NCBI RefSeq assembly: GCF_013001025.1
Contig: NZ_CP053021.1
Span: 1,629,501 to 1,693,500, forward strand
Length of the DNA: 64,000 bases
From: Sphingobium yanoikuyae
Lineage (GTDB): Bacteria; Pseudomonadota; Alphaproteobacteria; Sphingomonadales; Sphingomonadaceae
Reading direction: 5' to 3'
Positions 1 through 9,267 of the stretch are shown piece after piece; positions within the stretch are counted from its first letter, which is position 1; every line of letters begins with the position of its first letter. A model generated the notes under the pieces. That model was not told the origin of the DNA. It searched no databases and saw only the letters and a program-made list of their open reading frames with translations. Both the position numbers and the translations under genes were made by a program.

Positions 1-275
1 TCGCCGAAGGGATCGAGACCGCGCTTGCTGCCATGCGGCTGCACCGGCTTCCGGTCTGGGCCACGCTCGGCGCCGAGCGCGCCGGGCATATTCTCCTGCC
101 CGACAGTCTCGAACGACTCGTACTCCTGTTCGACAGGGATGGGCCCGGGTGGTCCGCGCACCAGCGCGCTTTGGAAGCCTATGCCCGGCCTGACCTGGAG
201 ATTCGCAGCGCCTGGCCGCCTGCAGGGTATAACGACTGGGCCGATGTGCTCGCCGCCCGGCTGCGCGCGGCCTGA
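1..275 (+). CDS. Toprim-domain protein, 3' end only (partial at left edge)
   Basis: The reading frame is open from base 3 and ends at the TGA at 273-275, so only the last 90 residues are present. They begin AEGIETALAA, the usual opening of the Toprim domain in plasmid and phage primase/helicase-like proteins (DUF7146 type), where the Glu is a metal ligand. LVLLFDRDGPG follows about 37 residues later and fits the DxD-like second Toprim motif. The last residues, PAGYNDWADVL, match the usual end of this fold. The protein is probably a primase-like or DNA-processing protein of the mobile element. Its N-terminal domains lie outside the window, so the exact class is not known. Confidence 0.7.
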   Translation, partial: AEGIETALAAMRLHRLPVWATLGAERAGHILLPDSLERLVLLFDRDGPGWSAHQRALEAYARPDLEIRSAWPPAGYNDWADVLAARLRAA

Positions 276-296
276 GGGGATGCCAACGAGAGGAGG

Positions 297-324
297 CTGC
301 CCCGCGTCACGAGACGCGGGGCAG
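297..324. terminator. Perfect 12-bp hairpin between the Toprim gene and hupB
   Basis: Arms CTGCCCCGCGTC (297-308) and GACGCGGGGCAG (313-324) pair perfectly around a 4-nt loop. It lies between the 3' ends of two converging genes, so it can serve both. No long T tract follows on either side, so intrinsic termination is inferred only from stem strength and position. Confidence 0.6.
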
Positions 325-332
325 CGAACCCA

Positions 333-608
333 TCAGCCGTTGAGGCGATCCTTCACCGCCTTGGCCGGGGCGAAGCTCAGCTTCTTCGAGGCCTTGATCG
401 CGATGGTCTCGCCGGTCGCCGGATTGCGGCCCTCGCGCGCCGGGGAATCCTTGACCTTGAACTTGCCGAAGCCGTTCAGCGAAATCTCCTCGCCCTTCGC
501 GGCGGCATCGGTGATCAGATCGAAGATGCTGTCGACGGCCTGGCGTGCATCGGCTTTCGTGAGGCCGAGCGCCGCCGCCAGCGCTTCTGCGAGTTCGGAA
601 TTGTTCAT
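333..608 (-). CDS. hupB: HU family nucleoid DNA-binding protein
   Basis: The 91-residue product has the full HU/IHF fold length. It contains GFGKF at residues 46-50, the beta-arm tip motif GRNPATGE at 60-67 and the C-terminal SFAPAKAVKDRLNG helix. HU dimers bend and compact DNA. On plasmids they help the element fit the host nucleoid and can affect replication, partition and transposition. A good ribosome site, CCAGGAG, sits 7 nt before the ATG. It is transcribed away from the ParB-like gene at 762, so the two share a divergent control region of about 150 bp. Confidence 0.93.
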   Translation of the reverse strand: MNNSELAEALAAALGLTKADARQAVDSIFDLITDAAAKGEEISLNGFGKFKVKDSPAREGRNPATGETIAIKASKKLSFAPAKAVKDRLNG

Positions 609-688
609 GAAGAGTCTCCTGGAAAATGGCGAAGCTCGTTTCCTTAGTCGCGCAGTAGCCCATGGTCACGACCCAAAAAGGCGCGACC

Positions 689-710
689 GGAAAGGAGAGG
701 GGGAAGGGGG
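689..710 (+). promoter_or_regulatory. Purine-rich leader tract before the ParB-like gene
   Basis: An uninterrupted 22-nt run of G and A, including AGGGGGAAGGGGG, ends 51 nt before the start codon at 762. It is not the ribosome site itself, because a separate AGGAG lies just before the ATG. Similar tracts precede several other operons in the window; see findings. Confidence 0.4.
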
Positions 711-761
711 CAGCGCGCGCGGCCTGATTGTGCGGGCCGTCTCTGCTCCAGGAGTTATCCT

Positions 762-2792
762 ATGATCAAACCAGCCCTTCTCATCCCCGCGAGCCATCTC
801 GCCAAGTCGCCCATCAACGTGCGCAAGCGGACCGATCCGCGCGCCGATGCCGAGCTCGAAGCCAGCATCGCCGCGCACGGCCTCCTTCAGAACCTCGTCG
901 GCGTGCCGGTGTCCCGAAAGAAGGGGCATTACCGCATCACCGCCGGTGGCCGGCGCCTCGACGCGATCCACCGCCTGATCGAGAAGGGCCGACTGCGGCC
1001 CGATCATGAAGTGCCTGTCCTGGTCCTTTCCAATACGAAGGACGGTCGCGAGGTCAGCCTCGTCGAGAATTTTGAACGGGCGCCGCTTTCTCCCGCCGAA
1101 GATTGCCTCGCTTTCCGCGACCTTATCGAGGTCGAAAAGCTGAACCCCGCGGACATCGCCCGGCGCTTCGGCATCGAGGAACGCTTCGTGCTCGGCCGCC
1201 TGCGCCTGGCTAATCTCGCCGATCCGATCTTCGCCGCGCTCGAGGGCGACGAGATCACGCTCGACGTTGCCAAGGCCTATGCCACGACCGCAGATACGGG
1301 CCGGCAGATGGCGGTGTGGGAATCGCTGCGGACCGGCTATTCGCGCGATAACGTCAACGAGATCCGGCGCGCGCTCAAGACCTACAGCTACCGCGCCGAT
1401 GATCCCAGGGCGCTGCTGGTCGGACGCGACGCCTATATCGCCGCCGGTGGGCGGGTCGAAGACCAGGATCTGTTTTCGACCGCTACCGATGAGCGCTGGA
1501 TCGATACCCATATTCTCGATGACCTCGCCGCAGAAAAGCTCGCCGCGCAGGCTGAGGTGATCCGTCAGCGTGAAGGGCTGGGCGAGGTGCGGGTGGTTGC
1601 CGCCGAGCACGTTCCCTATATGGCGACCTTCGCGCTGCAACCGCTGAGCGGAAGCATCGAGCCCCTCACCGAAGACCAGGAAGCACGTAAACAGGAGATC
1701 GAAGCGGAAATCGCCGGGATCGACCTTCGCGCGGGAGATGAAACCTGTGAGCCCGAAGGCGATGAGGCGCAGCGCTATGCCGACCTCCAGGCTGAACTGG
1801 GTGCGATCACCGAACGTGAACCCGTGCTCGACGCCGAGCAGAAAGCCTCCGCGCTCGGCTATGTCGTGTTGAAACCCGATGGAACCCCGCAGATCCATCA
1901 TCAGCTCTACCTCGCACCCACTGCCGACACGGGTGCCGACGAGAGCGATGACGAAGACGCCGAACCTGCCGACGGGCTCAGCGGCTCCGGTGCGGCGATC
2001 GATACCGCGCCCGCCATGAGCCAGCGCCTGCGGGAGATGCTGGCGATGATGAAGACCGAGCTCCTCGCCGTCCATGTCGCCAGCGACCCGGCATTCGCGC
2101 TCGATCTCGGTACCTTCCTCATGGTCGAGCGGGAATGCCGGCATATGCCCTGCATCGTGCCGTGCGATCTATATGCCACGGCGCCCCAACCGTTGCTTGC
2201 CGATTTCAAGCCCGAGACCCCGGCTGCGGCAGAATGGCGCAGGTTCGAAGAGGCGCTCGATCGCAGCTGGACCGGCTACTCGGGGCTTGAGGAGCGTTAC
2301 GATGCCTTCTGCGCGCTTGGCGATGAAGCGCGGGCGGCCTGGCTGGGCTGGGCGATCGCGCGCACGCTCCATGCCGTTCCCGATGGGCGCGAGGGCACCG
2401 ACTTCCTCAACCATCTCGGTCGCAAGCTCGGCATCGACGTCGCCGCCTGGTGGCGCCCCACCGCACTGACCTTCTTCGACAAGCTGACCAGGCCCGGCAT
2501 CCTCGCTCTCTTCGAGGGGATCGGCGGCGAGGAATTGCGCGTGCGCTATTCGGGTTCGAAGAAGCACGACCTTGCCGCATCGGCCGAGCGGCTCTTTGGC
2601 GGAGACGTGGTCATCGAGCCCGAGATCCAGGAACGGGCACTCGCCTGGCTGCCCGAGCAGATGCGATTTGGCCCTTCCGAAGGGGAAGCCGATGCCGATG
2701 CTAAAGCGGCGAATGCCGATGCGGACATGCCCGTCCGGTCGGTCGACGGATCCGATAATGCAACCGACGAAACTCTGCCGCACGCTGCGTGA
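762..2792 (+). CDS. ParB/Srx-family partition-like protein (676 aa)
   Basis: The N-terminal 120 residues form a ParB/Srx domain: NVRKR at 19-23, AGGRR at 61-65 and the C-motif VENFERAPLSPAED at 101-114. The next 100 residues, starting at PADIARRFGIEERFVLGRL, contain the HTH expected in ParB proteins. The remaining 450 residues are long, partly acidic and not recognised. Chromosomal ParB proteins are about 300 residues; this length is typical of large plasmid or ICE ParB-like proteins that may act as DNA-binding regulators rather than true segregation factors. No ParA is encoded next to it. Start choice is supported by AGGAG 8-10 nt upstream. Confidence 0.82.
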   Translation: MIKPALLIPASHLAKSPINVRKRTDPRADAELEASIAAHGLLQNLVGVPVSRKKGHYRITAGGRRLDAIHRLIEKGRLRPDHEVPVLVLSNTKDGREVSLVENFERAPLSPAEDCLAFRDLIEVEKLNPADIARRFGIEERFVLGRLRLANLADPIFAALEGDEITLDVAKAYATTADTGRQMAVWESLRTGYSRDNVNEIRRALKTYSYRADDPRALLVGRDAYIAAGGRVEDQDLFSTATDERWIDTHILDDLAAEKLAAQAEVIRQREGLGEVRVVAAEHVPYMATFALQPLSGSIEPLTEDQEARKQEIEAEIAGIDLRAGDETCEPEGDEAQRYADLQAELGAITEREPVLDAEQKASALGYVVLKPDGTPQIHHQLYLAPTADTGADESDDEDAEPADGLSGSGAAIDTAPAMSQRLREMLAMMKTELLAVHVASDPAFALDLGTFLMVERECRHMPCIVPCDLYATAPQPLLADFKPETPAAAEWRRFEEALDRSWTGYSGLEERYDAFCALGDEARAAWLGWAIARTLHAVPDGREGTDFLNHLGRKLGIDVAAWWRPTALTFFDKLTRPGILALFEGIGGEELRVRYSGSKKHDLAASAERLFGGDVVIEPEIQERALAWLPEQMRFGPSEGEADADAKAANADADMPVRSVDGSDNATDETLPHAA

Positions 2793-2800
2793 AGATCGTG

Positions 2801-2823
2801 GGGACCGGGCCTGTCCCGGTCCC
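2801..2823. terminator. Hairpin between converging ParB-like and SEC-C genes
   Basis: Arms GGGACCGGG (2801-2809) and CCCGGTCCC (2815-2823) pair perfectly over a 5-nt loop. It lies 8 bases after the stop of the plus-strand gene and 12 bases from the stop of the minus-strand gene, so it may be bidirectional. A related GGGACC hairpin occurs at 42909. Confidence 0.6.
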
Positions 2824-2834
2824 GCCTCGTCCCC

Positions 2835-3500
2835 TCAGTTCAGGCCACAGCACTTCTTGTATTTGCGCCCCGATCCACAGGGGCAGGGGTCGTTTCGGCC
2901 AATCTTCTGGCGTTTGATGCTGGAAGGCCGGTGTGGATCATTCTCCAGCCGCCACTGATGCAGCATCTCCACCCAGATCGGGATCAGGTCGGGCGCCTCG
3001 GTATCCCAGCGATCCTCCTCGGCGCGCGTGAGCTTCCGCGTCCCGTCGGCAAAGGCGCGCAATGTCCGGATGCCCTCGATCGCCGCCCGGCATCCGGCGT
3101 CATCGTCGGCCAGAACCCGTAGCCATCCGGCCGGCGAGATGTCCATCGCCTGCCCGAACCCCTCGATCCACATCTCCCACAGCGTCTCGTCGGTCCGGGT
3201 GTCGATTTCCAGCACCGGCTCGAACGTGCCGGGCTGTGCCAGCGATGCGAGGATCTCATGGTAGCGATGCATCACCAGATCGATGAAATGCTGCATGCCG
3301 CCGGCATCGACGAAAGTGGGAATGCCCTCGCCGTCGTCTCCCGCCCAGACCGTCTTAAGCCATTGGCTGGGCACGATCAGGTCCGGGCTGACGATGACGC
3401 CGGTGAGGAAGCCGTCGAGCTGGGTGAGCAGCATGCAGTCGTCGCCCTGCGCGAGCAGCAGCTGATCGAGTTCATCGAGATAGTCGAACGAGAAAGCCAT
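2835..3500 (-). CDS. YecA/UPF0149-like protein with C-terminal SEC-C zinc motif
   Basis: The 221-residue product ends in a textbook SEC-C zinc-binding motif, [19 protein letters not shown], where the Cys residues of CxC and CC bind zinc. SEC-C motifs occur at the end of SecA and in many small plasmid and stress proteins, where they mediate protein binding. The first 180 residues look like the helical UPF0149/YecA family ([29 protein letters not shown]). The function is unknown. AAAGGGAAA before the ATG is a weak ribosome site. The gene faces the ParB-like gene and is separated from it by a hairpin. Confidence 0.85.
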   Translation of the reverse strand: MAFSFDYLDELDQLLLAQGDDCMLLTQLDGFLTGVIVSPDLIVPSQWLKTVWAGDDGEGIPTFVDAGGMQHFIDLVMHRYHEILASLAQPGTFEPVLEIDTRTDETLWEMWIEGFGQAMDISPAGWLRVLADDDAGCRAAIEGIRTLRAFADGTRKLTRAEEDRWDTEAPDLIPIWVEMLHQWRLENDPHRPSSIKRQKIGRNDPCPCGSGRKYKKCCGLN

Positions 3501-3612
3501 TTCCCTTTCTAGCCCGCCTTCGCCCGCTCGTCATCGTTCGGGACATCTCCAATTCTTGGCATCCGCACCGGGACCAGCGCGCAAGGAGCGGAGGGGGGGA
3601 AGGGAGCGATGA

Positions 3613-6600
3613 ATGATCCCGTTGTCTGCCGAGGTGTCCAAGCATATGTCCCAACTCGCCTTCGCCACCATGGATGCACCAGCATCCTTGCATTGCGTCG
3701 CCATATCGCTCGCCCAGCACATGCGCCGCGGCGCGCAGATTACACGACAGGCTCTCAAGCGCTTCATGCTGGAGGCATTCGGGGCCGACGACGCCGATGG
3801 CGCCTGGACCATGCGCGATGCCTACGATGCACTCGAAGCCGCGCAGGTGATGCTGCTCCAGGACGCCGATTGCCCGCTTCTTCAGGGAGAGCCACGGCAG
3901 ATATTCACGGCACTGCGGGGATTCGAACATGCGCTCCCGACCCAGACCTATCGTTCCGAGCGACAAATTGAATTTCAGCAGTTCAGCACGCCGCTGAGCC
4001 TCGCCTGGCTCGCAGGCCTTGCCGGGCAGATCCGGCAGGATGACCTCGTGCTCGAGCCGTCGGCGGGCACGGGGATGCTCGCGGTCCATGCATGGCGAGC
4101 GGGTGCGTGCCTGCAACTCAATGAATTAGATCCGAAACGGGCCGACCTGCTCGGCCGGATCTTCGATCGAACCGTTACTCGCCATGACGGCGAACATATC
4201 GGCGATCTGCTCGCGAGCGCTCCGAGGCCGACGCTGGTGCTGATCAACCCACCCTTCAGCCGCAGTGCCGGGCGCGGTGTCGATCGCCACGCCGGCGCCC
4301 GCCATCCGCGCGCCGCGCTGGGCCGCCTCGCCCCCGGCGGCCGCTGCGTGGCGATCATGCCGCCGAACTTCGCGGCGGATGGCACCGCCTCGCTCGGCTA
4401 CACTGCCGTTGCCGAGATGGCGCCGCCGCGCGCCGAGATCACCATCCGCGGTAACCCCTATGCCAAGCATGGGACCAGTATCGATGTCCGTCTCTTCGTT
4501 TACGACAAGGGATGGACAGGAGAAGCCCAGCGTCATGTCGCGGACACGATCGAGGCTGCTCTCGATATCGTGCTGGCTCTTCCCTCCCGGCTTGATCCTT
4601 TCGATCCACCCCCGGCGCCCGCACCGGTGGCCAAGCCCTGTCCCGCGCCCGAACCCAAGCCACCGCTGACTGCTCCCCTGATAACGCGGCCTTCACGGAA
4701 AATAGCGCCGCCAGTCCGCATTCCCGCGAGCGAACCGCCCGAACCGGTATCTTACAGCGTACGGGAGACGCCGCTCGCACCGGGACAGGCGATCGGCATC
4801 TATTCCCTGTGGCAACCCGCTCGGCTTGTGATCGACGACGCCTGCGCGCATCCGGACGAACTCGTCGAATCCATCGCGATGGCATCCGTCTCGCTTCCGG
4901 CCCCTCGCTACCACCCCCGTCTCCAGAAGCGTGCCTTCAAGGCGCTCTCCGACGCGCAGCTTGAGACCATCATCCATGCAGGCGAAGCGCACGAACGCGA
5001 TCTTCCCGGGCGCTTCTCGGCCAATCTGGCCGGTGATCGCCTGCTCGAGGACGAGGAGGGCAGCGCCTACCGGACCGGCTTCTTCGTTGCCGATGGGACC
5101 GGCGTCGGGAAAGGGCGCGAGGCAGCAGGCATCATTCTCGATCAATGGAACCGCGGCAATCGCCGCGCGATCTGGATTTCGCTGGCCGATCTCATCGAGG
5201 ACGCGCGCCGTGACTGGACAGCGCTTGGCGGCCTTGCCATCGATATCCAGCCGGTCGCGAACTTTGCGCTGGGCACACCGATCACCATGGAAAGCGGCAT
5301 CGTCTTCCTGACCTACGCTGCGCTGCGCTCGAGCCGCCATGATACGGCATCGCGCCTGCAGCAGTTGCTGGACTGGACCGGTAAGGATTTCTCTGGGGTG
5401 ATCGTCTTCGACGAATCCCACGCCATGGCCCATGCAGCCGGGACCGAGACGGATTTCGGGAAGGCGCACGGCTCGGAACAGGGGCTCGCCGGCGTCCGCC
5501 TGCAAAATGCGCTCCCACGCGCCCGCATCCTCTACATGTCGGCGACCGGCGCGGCGCGGCCGGAAAACCTCGCCTATGCCGTTCGTCTCGGGCTATGGGG
5601 AGCCGGTACGGCCTTCGCCACACGCGACATGTTCATGAAGGCCATGGCAGAGGGCGGCATCGCCGCGCTCGAAGTCGTTTGCCGCGATCTCAAGGCGATG
5701 GGTCTCTACACCGCGCGCGCCTTGAGCTTCGCCGGCGTCGAGTATGAACCGCTGGAGCATGCGCTCACGCCGGACCAGATCTCGGTATACGATGCCTACG
5801 CGGACAGTTGGGGGATCATCCATCGAGGCCTCCGAGAAGTTCTCGCCGAGATCGGCGTGGTCGATAGGATTTCCGGCAAGACCCAGAACGGCCAGGCGCG
5901 CGGGTCAGCGCTCAGCTCCTTCGAGGGGGCGAAGTTGCGGTTTTTCTCCAGCCTGCTCGTGAGCCTGAAGATTCCGACGCTCATCGCGGCCATCGAGCAG
6001 GAACTGGCGGCGGGTAATGCCGTGCTGGTGCAGCTGGCGAGCACGGGCGAAGCCATCATGGACCGGCGACTGTCCGAACTCTCGCCGGAGGAACGGGCGA
6101 TGATGGATGTCCAGGTCTCTCCCAAGGAGACCCTCGTCGATTATCTGAAAAATGCCTTCCCGGTGCGCCAGATGCGGGTCTTTCGCGCCGATGACGGCAC
6201 GGTTCGCTCGGAACCGATGAGTGACGCCCAAGGCAATCCCGTGCTCTGCAGGCAGGCAATTGCTTCTCGCGACGAACTGATCGAGGACCTGTGCGCTCTG
6301 CCTGCCATTCCGACCGCGCTCGACGCGCTGATCGCACATTTTGGTACGGAGCGGGTCGCCGAGATCACGGGCCGTTCCCGGCGCATCGTCACCGACAGTA
6401 CGGGCCGGCAGAAGATCGAGAGGCGCGGCGCCCGCGCCAATGTCCTCGAGGTCCAGGCCTTTCAGAACGGCAATAAATCGATCGCCGCCTTCTCTCTCGC
6501 GGGCAGCACCGGCCGGTCCATGCATTCGGATCGGAACTGCCCGACCGCGCATTGTCGCCGGACCCATTTTCTCCTCGAACTGGGATTTCGCATCCTTTCG

Positions 6601-7908
6601 GCAGTACAGGGCTTCGGTCGCAGCCACCGCACCAATCAGGTGACGCCGCCGGTCTATCGCCCGCTCACGACCGATTGCCGCGGCGAGCGCCGGTTCCTCA
6701 GCACGATTATCCGGGGCCTCGAAGCGCTCGGCGCGCTGACCCGGGGCCAGCGTCAGGCCGGATCGCAGAATCTTTTCGATCCATCCGACAGTCTGGAATC
6801 CGAGTTCGCGCGCGATGCGCTCGTCCAGTGGTTCCATCTTCTTTATGAGGGCAAGCTGCGCAGTGTGACGCTCGCCGATTTCCAGGAGATCACCGGATTG
6901 GAACTGTGCGACGAGGGCGGGGAACTGAAGGAGCGCCTGCCGCCGATCCACCGCTGGCTCAATCGCATCCTGGCCTTGCGCATCGCCACGCAGAACCGCA
7001 TCTTCGAAGAATTCCTGGGACTGGTCGAGGATCGCGTCGAGGCGGCGCGGGCCGCCGGGACGCTTGATCTGGGGATCGAGACGATCCGCGCCGAACGTGT
7101 GCATGTTCTGTCCGACCAGCTCCTGCGCGCCGACCCGGTGACCGGCGCGGAAACGAGGCTGTTACGGCTCGAACTTCATCGAAGACCGCCGGTCACCAGT
7201 TGGGCCGCGTTGCAGTACGAGTTGCGCGGTTCGGACGACGTGCGGTGGCTGCACAACACGCGCTCGGGTCGGGTGGCGCTCTATGTGCCGACATGGCCGG
7301 GGCAGGACGACGAGGGCCAATGGATCGAACGCTGTTATCTCATACGCCCTGGTGGCCGGGCGCGAATGGACGTCGCGGCACTTGCCGGCAGCCACTGGGA
7401 GGAGATCGAGCGTGATAGCTTCCAGGCGCTCTGGGACGCGGAAGCCCGCGATGCTGGGGAAAGGCTTGTGGTCGAAACGATCACGCTGGCGACGGGCCTG
7501 CTCCTGCCCGTGTGGAAGAGGCTACCCGCCGATGACGTGCGCGTATGGCGGATCGACGACGGCACCGGCATGTCCATTCTCGGGCGTATCATCCATCCCG
7601 GCGCCCTCGAGCGGCTCGAACAGGCATTCGGGCTTGCCGGTGGCGTGATTCTAGGGCCTGACGAGATCATTGCCGGCGCGCGCATGGCCGGCGGCGTAGC
7701 GATTCCGGGCCTGGGCCCAGCCAGGCTGGTTCGGGTCCAGGTCAACGATAGTCCCCGCCTCGAAATCCGCGATTACCGGCCGGAGGATCGCACCTGGCTC
7801 AAGTCCTGTGGGGCATTCTCGGAGGTCTTGAGTTTCAGGACCAGATTGTTCCTGCCACCCGATTGCGCGTGCGACATATTGACGAGGATCATTGAGGATC
7901 GGAGTTGA
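3613..7908 (+). CDS. Methyltransferase-helicase fusion, strawberry notch / DarB-like (1431 aa)
   Basis: An N6-adenine methyltransferase-like domain lies at about 110-300: SAM motif LEPSAGTGM at 147-155 and catalytic NPPF at 212-215. A Pro-rich linker at about 320-390 joins it to a helicase-like ATPase with ADGTGVGKG near 493-501, VIVFDESHAMAH near 596-607 and a C-terminal GFGRSHRTNQ motif near 999-1006, characteristic of strawberry notch-type SF2 proteins. The closest characterised architecture I know is phage P1 DarB, which protects incoming DNA against type I restriction. Anti-restriction during transfer is therefore a reasonable inference. AGGGAG lies 6 nt before the chosen ATG. It appears to be the only gene of its transcript. 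Confidence 0.88.
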   Translation: MIPLSAEVSKHMSQLAFATMDAPASLHCVAISLAQHMRRGAQITRQALKRFMLEAFGADDADGAWTMRDAYDALEAAQVMLLQDADCPLLQGEPRQIFTALRGFEHALPTQTYRSERQIEFQQFSTPLSLAWLAGLAGQIRQDDLVLEPSAGTGMLAVHAWRAGACLQLNELDPKRADLLGRIFDRTVTRHDGEHIGDLLASAPRPTLVLINPPFSRSAGRGVDRHAGARHPRAALGRLAPGGRCVAIMPPNFAADGTASLGYTAVAEMAPPRAEITIRGNPYAKHGTSIDVRLFVYDKGWTGEAQRHVADTIEAALDIVLALPSRLDPFDPPPAPAPVAKPCPAPEPKPPLTAPLITRPSRKIAPPVRIPASEPPEPVSYSVRETPLAPGQAIGIYSLWQPARLVIDDACAHPDELVESIAMASVSLPAPRYHPRLQKRAFKALSDAQLETIIHAGEAHERDLPGRFSANLAGDRLLEDEEGSAYRTGFFVADGTGVGKGREAAGIILDQWNRGNRRAIWISLADLIEDARRDWTALGGLAIDIQPVANFALGTPITMESGIVFLTYAALRSSRHDTASRLQQLLDWTGKDFSGVIVFDESHAMAHAAGTETDFGKAHGSEQGLAGVRLQNALPRARILYMSATGAARPENLAYAVRLGLWGAGTAFATRDMFMKAMAEGGIAALEVVCRDLKAMGLYTARALSFAGVEYEPLEHALTPDQISVYDAYADSWGIIHRGLREVLAEIGVVDRISGKTQNGQARGSALSSFEGAKLRFFSSLLVSLKIPTLIAAIEQELAAGNAVLVQLASTGEAIMDRRLSELSPEERAMMDVQVSPKETLVDYLKNAFPVRQMRVFRADDGTVRSEPMSDAQGNPVLCRQAIASRDELIEDLCALPAIPTALDALIAHFGTERVAEITGRSRRIVTDSTGRQKIERRGARANVLEVQAFQNGNKSIAAFSLAGSTGRSMHSDRNCPTAHCRRTHFLLELGFRILSAVQGFGRSHRTNQVTPPVYRPLTTDCRGERRFLSTIIRGLEALGALTRGQRQAGSQNLFDPSDSLESEFARDALVQWFHLLYEGKLRSVTLADFQEITGLELCDEGGELKERLPPIHRWLNRILALRIATQNRIFEEFLGLVEDRVEAARAAGTLDLGIETIRAERVHVLSDQLLRADPVTGAETRLLRLELHRRPPVTSWAALQYELRGSDDVRWLHNTRSGRVALYVPTWPGQDDEGQWIERCYLIRPGGRARMDVAALAGSHWEEIERDSFQALWDAEARDAGERLVVETITLATGLLLPVWKRLPADDVRVWRIDDGTGMSILGRIIHPGALERLEQAFGLAGGVILGPDEIIAGARMAGGVAIPGLGPARLVRVQVNDSPRLEIRDYRPEDRTWLKSCGAFSEVLSFRTRLFLPPDCACDILTRIIEDRS

Positions 7909-7965
7909 TCCACCGCTGCCGCGCGAAGCTATGCCGCTCCAGATCCCACTATATTGCAGAAGGAA

Positions 7966-7998
7966 AGGGTGAAGCGCGGCAGCATCGCACTTCACCCT
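7966..7998 (-). terminator. Intrinsic terminator of the mucR-like gene
   Basis: Arms AGGGTGAAG (7966-7974) and CTTCACCCT (7990-7998) flank a loop that can pair further. Read on the minus strand, the stem is followed by TTCCTTCT, a fair T-rich tail. It lies 7 bases beyond the stop of the minus-strand gene. Confidence 0.65.
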
Positions 7999-8004
7999 CT
8001 CCAA

Positions 8005-9075
8005 TCATTCTGCGGATGCCGGTGTATCAACCTTGGCCGCATCTTTCTTGGCGGCATTCGTACGCTTGCTGGAAGTCTTGGCTTTCGGCGATGTGGTGGA
8101 CTTAGCGTCAGTGACGATCCCGAGCTTCTTCTTCTTGGGGGCAGGCGTGGACGATTCCATTTTCGCAGCTTCAGGAGTCTGGGTTTCCGGAGTGGTCGAC
8201 GGGGCGGCAGCTTCCTTGGCAGCGGCGGGCTTCTTCGCACCGCTGGATGCTTTCGGGGATGCCTTCTTCGCCGCCGGTTTCTTTGCGACAGACTTTGTGG
8301 CTGCACCCTTCGCCTTTCTGGGCGCGGGTGCTGGCACAGGCACAGGCACAGGCGCAGGTGCGGCCGCAGCCGAGACAGCCGGTGTGACCGATGCCATGGG
8401 TGCGGCTTCCGGCGTCTCGACGGCGATCACGGGAGCCTCGATGGTCGGCTTGGCGTTAGCCCCTTTCGCGCGCGAGCGCTTGGGCTTTTCCGGCGCCGAT
8501 GCAGGCGCTGATTCCGGCGTTTGCCCGGATGTAACACCAAGGGCCTCGTCACCCTGCTTTACCGCGCTGGCCTTGCCGGGCGCACGTTTCGGCTTCTGTT
8601 CCTTCACCGGGGCCGGCGTCGGCGCTGCCTCCTGTACGGCCTGTTCGGTGACGGACCCTTCCTTCTGTGCCGTTTCGCCAGCCTTTCTTCCCAGGCCCAG
8701 CTTAGCAGCGACAGCACGGCGGTGCTCGGAATAGGCGGGAGCCACCATCGGATAGTCCCGCGGGAGCTTGTAGCGCTCGCGATACTCGGCCGGGGTCAGC
8801 CCGTTGGTCGCCAGATGCCGTTTCAGCGTCTTGTATGGCTTGCCGTCGATCATGCTGATGATGTGCTCGCGCGAGGCCAGGCTCTTGCGCACCGATACGG
8901 CAGGAACATGCTCCACCGGCGCGGGCGCTTCGGCTTCGGCCTTTCCTTCGAGGGCGCCGCGTGTCGCTTCGATGATCCCGGCGATGTCGCCGGCCGGCAC
9001 CTGGTTGTTCGAGAAATAGGCGCTCAGTAACTGCACGGTCATTGCAGTGAGATCGGGCTGCTCGGTATCGGCCAC
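8005..9075 (-). CDS. MucR/Ros-like regulator with long Ala/Lys/Pro tail
   Basis: The first 130 residues match MucR/Ros: PDLTAMTVQLLSAYFSNNQV, then the DNA-binding core DGKPYKTLKRHL and LTPAEYRERY, then DYPMVAPAYSE. In Ros the core has two Cys zinc ligands; here those places are Ser and Asp (SMIDGK), as in some described zinc-free MucR relatives. After LGLGRK, a 225-residue tail rich in Ala, Lys, Pro and Thr follows, unlike normal MucR of about 140-150 residues. The start is a GTG at 9075, preferred because GGAG lies 7 nt upstream. Longer forms from 9159 lack this support. It faces the gene at 9268. Likely role: H-NS-like or nucleoid regulator. Confidence 0.85.
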   Translation of the reverse strand: MADTEQPDLTAMTVQLLSAYFSNNQVPAGDIAGIIEATRGALEGKAEAEAPAPVEHVPAVSVRKSLASREHIISMIDGKPYKTLKRHLATNGLTPAEYRERYKLPRDYPMVAPAYSEHRRAVAAKLGLGRKAGETAQKEGSVTEQAVQEAAPTPAPVKEQKPKRAPGKASAVKQGDEALGVTSGQTPESAPASAPEKPKRSRAKGANAKPTIEAPVIAVETPEAAPMASVTPAVSAAAAPAPVPVPVPAPAPRKAKGAATKSVAKKPAAKKASPKASSGAKKPAAAKEAAAPSTTPETQTPEAAKMESSTPAPKKKKLGIVTDAKSTTSPKAKTSSKRTNAAKKDAAKVDTPASAE

Positions 9076-9200
9076 GCAAAAACTCCAGGCTAAGGCAAGG
9101 CAATAGGGAAGTTGGCTCTTGCCGAAAAAGAATTGCCGGAAAGCTAAGCCTGTTCCCACGCCTCATGCAAGTCGTCAGTGAAACAAGCCCGTCAGTCCGC

Positions 9201-9231
9201 GGAAAGGGGAGGGGGAGGAGTAGAGCAGAAG
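9201..9231 (+). promoter_or_regulatory. Purine-rich leader tract
   Basis: A nearly pure G/A stretch containing GGAAAGGGGAGGGGGAGGAG lies 37 nt before the start at 9268. It resembles tracts at 689, 13866, 22121, 27539 and 29522. Confidence 0.35.
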
Positions 9232-9267
9232 ACCAGTTCGAGGTCTCGCTATTCCATGAGGTGCAAC

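Noticed and set aside
666..2144. 492-codon open frame on the minus strand
   Set aside because: It is antisense to the ParB-like gene, which has clear motifs and a ribosome site; long antisense frames are expected in G+C-rich DNA.
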